A DNA stretch of 64,000 nucleotides from contig NC_080043.1 of the NCBI RefSeq assembly GCF_012489685.1, positions 67,635,920 through 67,699,919 on the forward strand. Direction: 5' to 3'. Positions 1 to 11,431 of this stretch are shown one piece after another (position 1 is the first letter of the stretch; each line of letters starts with the position of its first letter). Both the position numbers and the translations under genes were made by a program. The stretch comes from Lotus japonicus. Taxonomy: Eukaryota; Streptophyta; Magnoliopsida; Fabales; Fabaceae. A model generated the notes under the pieces. The model was not told the DNA's origin, did no database searches, and saw nothing but the letters and a program-made list of their open reading frames with translations.

Positions 1-1092
1 GACGACTATAGCCGCTGGACATGGGTAAAATTTCTAACCCGCAAGGATGAGTCTCATGCTGTGTTCTCTACCTTCATAGCCCAAGTGCAAAACGAGAAGG
101 CTTGTAGGATTGTGCGTGTCAAAAGTGACCATGGTGGAGAGTTTGAGAATGACAAGTTTGAGAGTCTGTTTGATTCATATGGAATTGCACATGATTTCTC
201 CTGTCCCAGAACTCCTCAACAAAATGGTGTTGTTGAGAGGAACAACAGAACTCTTCAGGAGATGGCTAGAACCATGCTCCAAGAAACTGGCATGGCTAAG
301 CACTTTTGGGCAGAGGCAGTAAACACAACGTGTTACATTCAGAACAGAATCTCTGTGAGACCAATTCTGAATAAGACTCCCTATGAATTGTGGAAGAATA
401 TTAAACCCAACATTTCTTACTTTCATCCTTTTGGTTGTGTTTGTTATGTTCTTAATACTAAGGATAGATTGCATAAGTTTGATGCTAAATCGTCTAAATG
501 TCTATTACTTGGTTACTCTGAGAGATCTAAAGGTTTTAGATTCTATAATACTAATGCTAAAACAATTGAAGAATCTATTCATGTTAGATTTGACGATAAG
601 CTTGACTCTGACCAGTCAAAGCTAGTTGAGAAATTTGCAGATTTAAGTATAAGTGTTTCTGACAAAGGCAAAGCTCCAAAGGAAGCTGAGCCAGAGGAAG
701 ATGAACCAGAAGAAGCTGGTCCCTCTGATTCACAAACTCAGAAGAAGAGCAGAATCACTGCAGCTCATCCTAAGGAATTGATTCTGGGCAACAAAGATGA
801 ACCAGTCAGAACCAGATCAGCCTTCAGACCCTCTGAAGAGACCCTGCTTAGTCTGAAAGGATTGGTGTCCTTAATTGAACCCAAGTCAATTGATGAAGCT
901 CTTCAGGACAAAGACTGGATTCTGGCTATGGAAGAAGAATTGAATCAATTTTCCAAGAATGATGTTTGGAGCCTAGTGAAGAAGCCTCAAAGTGTCCATG
1001 TAATTGAATGAGAAAGGTGATGTAGTCAGAAACAAGGCAAGGCTAGTTGCTCAAGGCTATAGTCAGCAGGAAGGAATAGACTACACTGAAAC
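1..1092 (+). pseudogene. Copia element A: truncated integrase/reverse transcriptase fragment
   Basis: The frame is open from base 1 to the stop at 1009-1011, so the 5' part lies outside the window. The product starts in the integrase core (DDYSRWTW), continues with SDHGGEFEN and PQQNGVVERNNRTLQE, then the linker and the beginning of the reverse transcriptase (KDWILAMEEELNQF, NDVWSLV). A short deletion near 1003 removes the residues between VHVI and NEKG seen in the related element C and brings the stop. The RT frame resumes as [14 protein letters not shown] up to about 1092. There the sequence switches abruptly to element B. It is the same family as the minus-strand element C, by long shared motifs. 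It cannot encode an active element. Confidence 0.9.
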
Positions 1093-1148
1093 ATCATGTC
1101 TCAAAGTTCGTTGTTCTGTACTCTGTTTGTAATTGCTCTCGATTCATC
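1093..1148 (+). other. A/B junction with a 17-bp filler duplication
   Basis: After element A ends near 1092, the bases 1093-1109 (atcatgtctcaaagttc) are a copy of 1146-1162, which surround the ATG of the downstream ORF. From about 1106 the sequence matches the leader of the second ORF2 copy at 11388 onward. The stretch therefore contains a short copied segment plus the start of the large repeat, as produced by illegitimate end joining or template switching. Confidence 0.7.
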
Positions 1149-2996
1149 ATGTCTCAAAGTTCAGGAAAGAAGGAATCTGTCAAGGCCAAGATTGAAAGAA
1201 CTGCTAAAGGAGTCAAGTGTATGGGTTTGAAGAGTGATTCTTCTCAACCATCTTCTGTGTCCAAGAAAGCTCCCAAGACGATGAGATCACGAAACCCAAC
1301 GTGTAAGGTCTACAAATCACAGGTCAAGAATAGCAAAGCTCCGAATGTTCCTATCCTTGAGGATGTTCCTGACGAAGAGGAAATCAATGATGAAGATTCT
1401 CCTGTGAAATCGCCCCCTGATGTTGTGCCTGATGTTGAGACATCTGGGTCTAAGGAAAGTTCTGCTCAAGAAAATTGTGGAAAGGATTCCACTTCTCATG
1501 AAGATTCAGGTGGTGCTACCCAGCCTGATATCTCTGTATCATCCTCTTTTAAGGATGCTGATTCAAAGAATGATAACTCTGCGGGTATCAATTATGAAGA
1601 GCCAATCCAGGCTCCAACCTCTGTTCAGGACATCTCTGATGATGCTTCTGATGATGTTCCTCTGACTGAGACTTTTGCTGATAGTGTTGCTGCGAGGATG
1701 AAGAAGAAAAGAAGGATTTCTTCTCCTGAAATTACTCCTACTCCATCAAAGAAATCCAGACAGGCCAGTGTGAAGAGTAAGGGAAAGCAAAAGGAAGAAA
1801 AGACTCCCACTGAGAAGAAGAAGAGGAAGATTTCAGTTGAAGTTGAAGACTCTGGGTCAGATGTTGAAGTCGGTGTCCAGGACATTCGATCTTCTGAGAA
1901 AAAGAAGTTTTCTGGTAAGCGTATTCCTCAGAATGTTCCTGCTGTTCCTATTGATAGAGTGTCTTTCCACTTAGAAGAGAATGTTCAGAAGTGGAAGTTT
2001 GTTTGCAAGAGGAGAATGGCCAAGGAAAGGGAAGTTGGTTCTGATGTTCTTGAATGCAGAGATGTAATTGCACTAGTTGAGAAAGCAGGTCTGATGAAGA
2101 CTATTCAGAATGTTGGAAGGTGCTATGAGAAGCTTGTGAGAGAGTTCTTGGTGAATCTCTCTATTGATGTTGGACTTCCTGAAAGTGCAGAATTCAGGAA
2201 AGTCTATGTGAGGGCTGAATGTGTGATGTTTTCACCTGCTGTTGTCAATCAAGCACTTGGCAGAAGTGCTCTTGAATTTGTTGATGAAGAAATGTCCATG
2301 GATGATGCTGCCAAGGAGCTTACTGCAGGTCATGTGAAGAAGTGGCCCAGCAAGAAGTTGTTGTCTACTGGGAATCTCAGTGTGAAGTATGCTATCCTTA
2401 ACAGGATTGGTGCTGTGAATTGGGTTCCTACTCAGCATACCTCTGGTGTTTCTGCAACGCTTGCCAAGTTGATCTACAGGATTGGCAAGTCTATTGCTTT
2501 TGATTTTGGAACTTTTGTGTTTGAGCAGACCTTAAAGCATGCTGATACTTGTGCTGTGAAGCTGCCTGTTTCATTTCCTTCACTTCTTACTGAGATCATT
2601 CTGAAGCAACATCCTCAGATTCTCAGGACTGATGATGTGGCTATGTCTCGTGGTGTTCCAATCACTTTGGATCAACGTTTGTTTATGGAGCCACATGTTC
2701 TAGACATTGCTTTACCAACCAGCAGAACATCTGCTCCTCCTGTGACTGAATCCGGTACTAAGGCCATAATTGCTGAATTACAGGAAGTTTCCAAGGCTTT
2801 GGAGGAGACAATCAGGGTGAGCACTGCTAGGAAGCTTAAAGTTGATGCGTTGCTACTCAAGCTTCAAGAAGAAGAACGTCTAGGTGGTGAGCACAGTGCT
2901 GCTGCTACAGCTGCTCAGAAAGCGAGGAATGAAGAGGAGGAAGGATCTGAAGAAAGAGCAGAAGGGTCTGGGGAGGAGTCAAGTTCTGAAGACTAG
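1149..2996 (+). CDS. Copia element B ORF2, copy 1 (env-position protein, plant-transposon-protein-like)
   Basis: A 615-aa ORF starting MSQSSGKKES. The N-terminal ~270 residues are Ser/Asp/Glu/Lys rich, with basic runs (KKKRR, EKKKRK) that look like nuclear signals. About residues 330-520 form a globular region (YEKLVREFLVNLS, VRAECVMFSP, YAILNRIGAVNWVPT) similar in layout to the putative plant transposon protein domain found in retrotransposon-linked ORFs. The C-terminus is a predicted coiled coil (EVSKALEETIRVS, LLLKLQEEERL) with an acidic Ser tail. It differs from the second copy at five residues. The position, after pol and before the PPT, is that of the env-like ORF of SIRE-type Copia elements. 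I see no signal peptide or membrane segment, so an envelope role is not supported. Expression from this copy is doubtful, since its upstream pol is lost. Confidence 0.75.
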   Translation: MSQSSGKKESVKAKIERTAKGVKCMGLKSDSSQPSSVSKKAPKTMRSRNPTCKVYKSQVKNSKAPNVPILEDVPDEEEINDEDSPVKSPPDVVPDVETSGSKESSAQENCGKDSTSHEDSGGATQPDISVSSSFKDADSKNDNSAGINYEEPIQAPTSVQDISDDASDDVPLTETFADSVAARMKKKRRISSPEITPTPSKKSRQASVKSKGKQKEEKTPTEKKKRKISVEVEDSGSDVEVGVQDIRSSEKKKFSGKRIPQNVPAVPIDRVSFHLEENVQKWKFVCKRRMAKEREVGSDVLECRDVIALVEKAGLMKTIQNVGRCYEKLVREFLVNLSIDVGLPESAEFRKVYVRAECVMFSPAVVNQALGRSALEFVDEEMSMDDAAKELTAGHVKKWPSKKLLSTGNLSVKYAILNRIGAVNWVPTQHTSGVSATLAKLIYRIGKSIAFDFGTFVFEQTLKHADTCAVKLPVSFPSLLTEIILKQHPQILRTDDVAMSRGVPITLDQRLFMEPHVLDIALPTSRTSAPPVTESGTKAIIAELQEVSKALEETIRVSTARKLKVDALLLKLQEEERLGGEHSAAATAAQKARNEEEEGSEERAEGSGEESSSED

Positions 2997-3201
2997 TTTG
3001 CTCTGATCGTGTGCTATTTTCCTTTGTTTTTGGATGCACCCTTTGCAAATTTGTGCTAAAAAGGGGGAGTAGTTGTAGTTGAGATTGAAGGTTCTTCTGC
3101 TATGTGTAGTTCTGATCGTGTTTACTCTGATAGTGTTAGCTTTGGTTTGTTTAATTTAAAGACAAGTTCAAGATCGTGGCTATGTTTGTTTCAAGAGGCA
3201 T

Positions 3202-3410
3202 TTTCTGATAGCAGGATTTCTGATAGCTTATGTGTTGCTAACTTCTGATAGCAGTAGTTCTGAAACGTTGCATCTGATTAACAGTATTTCTGACAGCTTA
3301 TGTGTTGCCAACTTCTGAAGGCAGTATTTCTGAAACGTTGCATCTGATTAACAGTATTTCTGACAGCTTATGTGTTGCCAACTTCTGAAGGCAGTATTTC
3401 TGAAACGTTG
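3202..3410 (+). repeat. 70-bp tandem repeats in the 3' UTR, copy 1
   Basis: Two exact 70-bp units (3271-3340, 3341-3410) are preceded by a diverged partial unit from 3202. Each contains TTCTGA, GCTTATGTGTTGC and CTGAAACGTTG blocks. The array lies between ORF2 and the polypurine tract and is duplicated at 13485-13693. Confidence 0.85.
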
Positions 3411-3645
3411 ATGTTCTGAGCTGATCTATTTTGGTGTCATCATATGCTAAGGCCTGATTGTACTTTTGGTTGTGTGTTTGTGCTGCTAAGTGTTTTGTTC
3501 CAACTATGTCTTCTGAAGAATGGTAGTTGGCTGTGGAGTTGCATCAGTTGAGGGGGAGATCTGACTAAGGGGGAGAACTGTTTCTCTAGTTTTTATCCTC
3601 TCCGATTGTGAGTTGTTTTAGACAAAATTTGACAAAGGGGGAGAT

Positions 3646-4519
3646 TGTTGGAACATGTTGCCACGCATTTTGTCAAAACAACCGATTGTCGAAGCAGATG
3701 TCGTGGCATCTGATTCCGTGAAGCTAGGGCATCAGTCCTCAGCTTGTGTTTCTGTTGTGGGGCTTCTGAAGATTTACTGAAGATATGTTTTTGAGTTACT
3801 TGAGGAGCAAGTAGCTATTCCAGAAGGGTTTATTTGTTGGGTTGTTATTTGTTGAAACAATCTTTGTTAAAAGATTGGTTTCTATCTTTACTTGTGCAAT
3901 AAGAAACCGAATCTATCAAGATTGCGTTTTGAATTGCTGTTACTGCAATCTGTTTCTTCAGCCCGTGGCAACCCTAAAGCCCATGCTACCGCTGCTGAAG
4001 TCTATAAAAGGATGAAGACCTAAAACATGAAGGGGTCGAAGCTGATAGAGAGAGATCGAGTGTTTTAGGATTTGTTAATTGTGCTTTGTCCTTTGTTAGT
4101 TGTGAATCTGTCTTTGCTCACTGGTTCTATAAAGCAAAGAGATTCTGTGTGTTTGTTTGCGTTCAAACTCTATTTGTTCATTGTGTTCACCAATCACTGT
4201 GGCAGTGATTGAGAGAAAGTGAGAGGGGCTCTCATACTTAGGTTGAGATTCTAAGTAGAAATACACTGGGTAGATTAGGAAGTGAACTATGAACTGAGTT
4301 GTTCATGAGTGTCTGTAGTTCCTGAATCTTGAGATAGTGGATTTCCTTTCTTTGGGTGCAAACCCTCCAGACGTAGGTGAAAGTTTTCACTGAACTGGGT
4401 TAACAATTACTGTGTGTTATTGTTTCTGTTGTTAAGTTTTGTTTTACTGTTAAGCGGTTGTCGAACCTCTTGTCCCAGCATCGTGCAGGACGATCGTATC
4501 AGAGGGAACCTGAATTACA
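3646..4519 (+). repeat. Element B 5' LTR (shared LTR of the tandem)
   Basis: 874 bp, starting TGTTGGAACATG and ending GAATTACA (TG...CA). It is preceded by a polypurine tract (AAAGGGGGAGAT, 3634-3645) and followed by a methionine-tRNA primer binding site. The identical-length LTR at 13929-14802 differs at one visible position (near 4320). Because both a PPT precedes it and a PBS follows it, it serves as 3' LTR of the left partial copy and 5' LTR of the complete unit. Confidence 0.93.
4003..4009 (+). promoter_or_regulatory. TATA box in B 5' LTR
   Basis: TATAAAA lies about 360 bp into the LTR, so transcription should start some 25-35 bp downstream. The same box is at 14286-14292 in the 3' LTR, from which transcription would run antisense into element C. 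Confidence 0.65.
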
Positions 4520-4521
4520 AT

Positions 4522-4533
4522 TGGTATCAGAGC
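4522..4533 (+). other. Primer binding site of element B
   Basis: TGGTATCAGAGC, complementary to the 3' end of plant initiator methionine tRNA, begins two bases after the LTR end. Confidence 0.9.
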
Positions 4534-4584
4534 AGGCACCCTGTTCTGGTTGGGTGAGCTCCAGGGATTTTTATTCAAGTTCTC

Positions 4585-7500
4585 ATGGATAACAAGGAGG
4601 GAGGATCAGTCAATAGGCCACCCATTCTGGATGGTACTAACTATGACTACTGGAAGGTTCGCAGGGGCGGACCCACGTAGGAGTGAGGGGGTTCAGTTGA
4701 ACCCCCTGAAAAAAAGAAAATTCTACTTACCCCCTGTATTGATTTTTTTTGAACCCCCTGAAAAATTTTATTTGCACCTATGACCCCACTTACACCTCTC
4801 TCTCTCTCTCTCACACACACTCACAGACAGACTCACGCTCCTCTCACCCAGTCTTTCTCTCGAAATTCACAGTCTCATTAGGTCTGGCCGCACTGAAGCA
4901 GTCGAGCACGGCGCACCGCCGGCCACCAACCCACCACCACGCCACGCCACACCACCACCACCGCGCTCCTCTCAAACTCTATATCTCACGAGAGGGTAAC
5001 TCTTAGTGCTCTGAGTTGCCAGCGTTGGGAATCTGCACTCAAAGGAGTCAAGGTTTCTTTCTTTCTTATTTATTTTGGTATGAATGTGAATATGTGATGG
5101 TCAGATGGTGGATGTGGAGTTTAATTGAGTTGGTTTTGAATTTTGATGTTTTGTAGAGAAATGGGTTTACATATGTGTTTTTGTGCAATGCTAGTTTGAA
5201 TGGTTTAGAAATTAGATTGATAGAAATAGAATGATAGTGTTCAGATTGATTGGGATTTAGAGGCACCAATTGAGTGGCGAGCAACTTTTGGCAGTTTTGG
5301 GTAAGAAAGTGAGGGAGAGGGAGGGGGTTCTAGAGAGATTGGGGAAAGGAATAAGATGATGATGGTGTGTTAGAGGGGGGACGGTTCCAGAGAGGGGGAG
5401 GGCTAGAGGGGGAAGGGAACACCAAATCTGGTCTTATTCTGGAGTTCCCAGTTCAGGCACAAGGTAAATTTGAGCTATTGCAGAAATGCAAAGTTTGATG
5501 TTGTGAAATTTGAGCTGTTACAGAACTGCAAAATTGGTGCTATAATGGGATTGTGGACTGAGGTGATTAATTCATACTTTAGCAAGGTCATCAATAATTC
5601 AATATATATTTGTTCTCTCTCACTTCCTGGGCTATTGTTAAGAAAATTGAAATGCTTTGTTACTGTTGGCGTGTGCTTCTTTCTCCCTGGGGCCCGTGAG
5701 TTTGTATTCATGTTTTTATCTTCTCTAAGATGTTGCAGCAACTATCTTGGTGCAGTTTCTCCACTACATCTTTGCTGGTTTCTTGTCAATTTCTATGCTA
5801 TGCTGGCTTGCTCGCCTTATTGGAGATTGACTAGGTGTTGCTCTTTTCTTTTCTAGTTAGTTGTTGTACTAGATAGATTGGTTCTAGCTTTCTAGTCTTT
5901 TTGTTCTTGTTCTGTTTTTTTCTGTTTTTGCTTTGTATCTTCCTTTGTTGTTTAACTCACTTGAGAGAGTATGTTCTCAAGATCACTTCCTTTCTAAAAT
6001 ATTTTCATTTTCAAAAAAAAAACAATGTCTAGAATTATGGAACATCTTATCTGCTATACAAATTTTCACAATTATTGTTTTTCTTAACTTCAATGATTTC
6101 TTTTGTCGTCTTCTCTGTATACATGGGGTAATCTTCATGCTGTTAGACTTGTGTCTCATCTAATGAATCTGGGGATTGAGATTTGGGTTTCTTCATAATT
6201 CTATTATATCCATATCCAAGAGAACCTCCACTTGATTCAAATAGCTCCGAGTTCTTTTTAAAATTAAACGTGAGAGTGATTTTTCAAGTGATTTTTTGGT
6301 TAGTGTTTTTGTGCAATGTCCCAAATGTTTTTAAGTTGTTTTTAATTATATTTTTATCGATGTGCTCATTTGAAAATTTTGAACCCCCTGACCCCGGGGT
6401 CCTGGATCCGCCACTGAAGGTTCGCATGACAGCCTTTCTCAAATCAATTGACTACAAGACTTGGAAAGCTATTGTCAAGGGTTGGAAGCACCCCACTAAG
6501 GCTAAGGTTGAAGGCACCTCTACTACTGTTGTGGAAAAACCTGAAGAAGAATGGACCAGTGTTGAAGATGAAGCTGCTCTTGGAAATTCAAAGGCTCTAA
6601 ATGCTATCTTTAGTGGAGTTGACAAGAATATGTTTAGGCTGATCAATACGTGTACTGTGGCAAAGGATGCTTGGGAAATTCTGAAAACTGCACATGAAGG
6701 AACTACTCGAGTAAGGATGTCAAGGCTTCAGATGCTTACTACTCAATTTGAAAATTTGATGATGACTGAAGAAGAGACTATTTCAGAATTCCACATGCGT
6801 GTCCGTGACTTGTCTAATGCTTCATTTGCTTTGGGAGAACCTATGTCAGATGAGAAGCTTGTAAGGAAGATCTTGAGATCTCTTCCTCAGAAGTTTTCTA
6901 TGAAAGTCACTGCAATTGAGGAGGCTCAAGACATTGAGAACATGAAGGTTGATGAACTTATTGGCTCTTTGCAGACATTTGAGTTGAAACTGAGTGGAAA
7001 ATCTGAGAAGAAGAATAAGAGTATTGCTTTTGTGTCAAACACTGATGAAGGTGATGATGAAGATTGTGAGGGTGAAAATCTTTCTGAGGCTCTGGCCATG
7101 CTAGCAAGAAAATTCAACAGAGCATTGAGAAAGATTGACAAAAGAACCAGGCCTAATGTCCAAGACATGAAGTTCGATAACAAACCCAAATTGTCCAATT
7201 CACAGAGGAAGACCAAAGAAGAAGAAAGATCTGGTCAGAATAAAGGAGTGCAGTGTCATGAATGTGAAGGATATGGTCATATCAGGTCTGAATGCGCCAC
7301 CTATCTAAAGAAGCAGAAGAAAGGTATGATGGTAACTTGGTCAGATGAAGACACTGAAGATGAGGAGGAGATATCTGTAAACAAAGTCAATGCTTTCTCT
7401 GGAACCATCTATGAGTCTGATACAAGTGATGAGGACATTACAGATGAGGAACTGGCTGAGACTTACAAGCTGCTACACATCAAGTGGGAAGAAGCATGTA

Positions 7501-10500
7501 AACTTGTGAGAGAAAAGCAAAGTGAGATAGAACAACTTGTCTCTCAGAATGAAAGGCTGAAAGAGCTCAGCACAAAGCTGAAGGAAGATCTGAAGGAATG
7601 GCAAAGTAAGTTTAAAAATGCTGATGTTATGGAAAAAGCTAATCTAGTGTTGATTAATGCAGGACTTCAAGAGGAAGTGGCAACTCTGACAAGAAAGCTT
7701 GAAGCTACTCACAAATCTGTTAGAATGTTGAACAGTGGTTCTGATATGCTTGATGAAATTCTGAAAGAGTCTAGCAAGCAAGGAGGGAGTTTGAAGGGAA
7801 TTGGCTTTGACTATAGAACAGCAAACAGAGAAAATCATAAAGGTTCAAAGAAATTTGTGTCCGCTGCAAAACAAACTGAGTTCAAGAAGCCCAGAAATTA
7901 TCAGTTGTCAGATTCATTGCCTCGACATGTACCTCTGCATGTGAAACCCCAACTTAAGCTTGACAAAACTGTACCTTGGAAGTGTCACTACTGTGGTAAG
8001 AATGGTCATATAAAGCCCTACTGTGACAGGTTATATGGTTATCCTCAGATGTACGATAAAAAGCCTGTTCAGATGAGGAAGCAATGGAAGCCCAATGGTG
8101 AAGTCAGATGTCAGGTAGCCTACACGTCTTTCAGAGCATCATCAAAGGAAGATTGGTATTTTGATAGTGGCTGCTCAAAGCACATGACAGGAAACAAGAG
8201 TTTCTTGCAAGACATCAGAAGTCACTCCACCAACTATGTTACTTTTGGAGATGGAGCTAAAGGGAAGATCAAGGGAGTAGGAAAACTCGTCAGCACAGAA
8301 TCTCCTAACTTGAACAATGTGTTACTTGTAAATGGTTTAACAGCCAACCTAATCAGCATAAGTCAACTGTGTGATCAAGGATATGATGTGAAGTTCAATA
8401 AGATAGAATGTGTTGTGACCACTGATGATGAGAGGGTTGTGATGAGAGGAGTCAGATCAAAAGACAACTGTTATATGTGGACATCAGAAGAAAAAGGTCA
8501 TGTTTCCAGATGTTTGTTAACTAAAGAAGATGAGATGAATGTATGGCATCAAAGACTAGGACATCTCAACTACCGAAGCATGCAAAAGATTCTTGCAGAT
8601 GAAGCAATAAGGGGGCTGCCCAATTTGAGCTTGGGAGAAGGAAAGCTATGTGGAGAATGTCAGATTGGTAAGCAAACCAAGGTGCCACACAAGATCCTCC
8701 AGCATCAGACCACGACAAAGGTTCTGGAGTTGCTTCACATGGATCTCATGGGTCCCATGCAGGTTGAAAGCTTGGGAGGAAAAAGGTATGTGTTTGTCTG
8801 TGTAGATGATTTTTCAAGGTATACATGGGTTGAATTTATGAGAGAAAAATCAGAGACTTTTGAAATATTCAAGAATCTATGTATGAGACTTCAGAATGAG
8901 AAGGACTGTGTGATTGTAAGAATCAGAAGTGATCATGGAAGGGAGTTTGAGAATTCAAAATTCTTGGAGTTCTGTGGAACAGAAGGTATTAGTCATGAAT
9001 TTTCTGCCCCCATCACGCCACAGCAGAATGGAATAGTTGAAAGGAAAAATAGAACTCTCCAGGAATCAGCTAGAGTAATGTTACATGCTAAGAAGATTCT
9101 GCACCAGTTCTGGGCTGAAGCTATGAGTACTGCCTGTTACATACATAATAGAGTCACCATCAGGGCAGGGACATCCTCCACACAGTATGAGCTATGGAAA
9201 GGTAGAAAACCGTCTGTAAAATACTTTCACATATTTGGAAGTAAATGTTATATCCTTGCAGATCGTGATCCTAAGAGGAAGCTTGATCCTAGAAGTGATG
9301 AAGGAATTTTCATGGGATATTCTATGAACAGCAAAGCTTATAGAGTTTTTAACTCTCGCACAAGGACCATGATGGAATCTGTGAATGTGACTGTAGATGA
9401 TGAACCAAGCAAGAAGGAAGAAGAAGTTCTGAATGAAGATGATGATGGTACTGATGTTCCAGCCGATGCTCCAGCAACCGCCCTCGACAATGAGTCAGAA
9501 ACAAGTGCTGATGAAAAGGAAGACAAAGATATCACATCAAACAAAGCTCCATCAATCAGGGTTCAGAAGAATCATCCTCAAGAAAACATTATTGGTAACC
9601 TTCAAGAAGGGGTGACTACCAGATCCAGAAGTATAATTGCTCACAGTTGTTTCATCTCTAAGATAGAACCCAAGAATGTCAATGAAGCTCTCACTGATGA
9701 ATACTGGATAAATGCTATGCAAGAGGAGCTAGAGCAGTTCAGAAGAAATGAAGTGTGGGAGTTAGTTCCTAGACCTGAAGAAGTAAACATCATTGGTACT
9801 AAGTGGATCTTCAAGAACAAATCAGATGAAACTGGAACTGTCACAAGGAATAAAGCAAGGCTAGTTGCTCAAGGATATACTCAGATACAAGGAGTTGATT
9901 TTGATGAAACCTTTGCTCCTGTAGCTAGACTGGAATCTATAAGACTCTTGTTAGGTGTATCTTGTCTCTTGAAGTTCAGACTATATCAGATGGATGTGAA
10001 GAGTGCTTTTCTGAATGGCTATTTGAATGAAGAAGTCTATGTTGAACAACCTAAAGGATTTACAGATCCGCATCATCCAGATCATGTGTACAAGTTGTGG
10101 AAGGCCTTGTATGGTTTGAAGCAAGCACCTAGGGCTTGGTATGAAAGGTTAACTGAATTTCTTGTAAGCAATGGCTACAGCAAGGGTGGAATTGATAAAA
10201 CTCTGTTTGTGAAGAATGACAAAGGTAAGCTCATGATAGCACAGATTTATGTGGATGACATTGTCTTTGGAGGAATGTTGAACTCAATGGTGGAGCATTT
10301 CGTCCGACAAATGAAATCTGAATTTGAGATGAGCCTAGTTGGTGAATTGAATTATTTTCTAGGACTACAAGTCAAACAAATGGAAGATTCTATGTTCATA
10401 TCACAGAGTAAGTATGCTAAAGGGTTAGTCAAGAAGTTTGGCCTTGAAAAGGCTGGTCACAAGAGAACTCCTGCTGCTACACACATCAAACTTTCCAAGG

Positions 10501-11195
10501 ATGAGCAGGGGGAAGATGTTGATCAAAGTCTCTATAGAAGCATGATTGGAAGCTTGCTGTATCTCACTGCTAGCAGACCAGACATCACTTTTGCTGTCGG
10601 AGTTTGTACTAGATATCAAGCAGCTCCTAAAGCAAGTCATCTGCTTCAAGTCAAGAGAATTATCAAGTACATCAATGGCACAAGTGACTATGGTATTCTC
10701 TATACTCATGATACAAATTCCTCCTTAGTTGGTTTCTGTGATGCAGATTGGGCAGGTAGTGCAGATGATCGAAAGAGCACATCTGGTGGATGTTTCTTCT
10801 TAGGGAATAATTTGATTTCATGGTTTAGCAAGAAGCAGAATTGTGTCTCATTGTCTACAGCTGAAGCAGAATATATTGCAGTAGGAAGTAATTGTACTCA
10901 ACTCATGTGGATGAAGCAAATGCTGAAAGAGTATGATGTTGAACAGGATGTCATGACATTGTACTGCGACAATCTCAGTGCAATTAATATTTCTAAAAAT
11001 CCCATACAGCATAGCAGGACCAAGCATATTGACATTAGACATCATTTTATTAGAGACTTGGTAGAGGATAAAATTGTTAATTTGGATCACGTTACAACTG
11101 ACAAGCAATTGGCTGATATTTTCACAAAACCCCTTGATGCTATCACTTTTGAAAAATTAAGAGGAAGTCTAGGGATTTGTCTTTCTGATGCATAG
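4585..11195 (+). pseudogene. Element B gag-pol polyprotein, split by a DNA transposon
   Basis: Translation starts at 4585 (MDNKEGGSVNRPPILDGTNY) and is cut after 25 codons by the hAT element at 4662-6416. Coding resumes at about 6417 and is open to 11195. Domains in order: Gag UBN2-like ([14 protein letters not shown]), first CCHC knuckle at about 7254-7295, coiled-coil stretch, second CCHC at about 7983-8024, protease ([13 protein letters not shown], about 8154), GAG-pre-integrase HHCC ([16 protein letters not shown]), integrase ([29 protein letters not shown]), RT ([23 protein letters not shown] at about 10248-10259) and RNase H ([25 protein letters not shown]). No stop or frameshift was seen outside the insertion. 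The apparent ATG at 6183 lies in hAT sequence and is not the native start. Confidence 0.9.
4662..6416. mobile_element. Non-autonomous hAT-type transposon inside gag
   Basis: Ends CAGGGGCGGACCCA and (right end, reversed) CAGTGGCGGATCCA are imperfect terminal inverted repeats. An 8-bp target duplication AAGGTTCG flanks it at 4654-4661 and 6417-6424, as is typical for hAT. Subterminal GAACCCCCTGA motifs occur near 4699, 4751 and 6381. The interior (1755 bp in all) has no transposase that I recognise. It contains CT-rich, CCACCA-rich and intron-like AT-rich stretches that may be captured genic DNA. Short ORFs inside (for example 5470-5856) show no known domain. Confidence 0.88.
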
Positions 11196-11431
11196 CAATT
11201 GCATGCTCCAGTGTGTTAACGGCTAGTTTATTCTTGGTCATCATTAACTGCCGTTGTGACATCAGCAGAGAGAAAGTTACTTCATGGTTCACTTATTCTA
11301 TAACTACCTCCAACGGGCAAATTGTGTTCTCTCAACCGCTTGTGCATCTATCTTCTTCAAGATTTATCATCTCTCATTTGCAATTCTGTTTCGTTGTTCT
11401 GTACTCTGTTTGTAATTGCTCTCGATTCATC
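11196..11431 (+). other. Spacer between pol and ORF2 of element B
   Basis: 236 bp. It contains an in-frame ATG at 11213 that would extend ORF2 by 73 residues. The extension has no recognisable domain, and the upstream part of it is missing from copy 1, so I take 11432 as the start. ORF2 must be reached by a spliced or internally initiated mRNA. No consensus was identified with confidence. Confidence 0.5.

Larger units (their letters stand above)
1106..4519 (+). repeat. 3.4-kb direct repeat, copy 1 (ORF2, 3' UTR, PPT, LTR)
   Basis: This block repeats at 11388-14802 with a constant offset of 10283 bp and no indel that I could see. By eye I found nine substitutions, of which one is in the LTR part. 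It is longer than an LTR (874 bp) because it also includes the whole ORF2 and the 3' non-coding part. That shows a tandem arrangement of element B sharing one LTR. Confidence 0.9.

Noticed and set aside
5470..5856. ORF of 128 aa inside the hAT element
   Set aside because: No transposase or other domain. Hydrophobic, T-rich sequence makes chance open frames likely.
6183..6422. ATG at 6183 as start of a 1670-aa gag-pol
   Set aside because: These codons lie in the hAT insertion. The native gag start is at 4585, before the insertion.
11213..11431. N-terminal extension of ORF2 copy 2 to 688 aa
   Set aside because: The upstream part is absent from copy 1, has no domain, and the shared ATG at 11432 gives identical 615-aa products.
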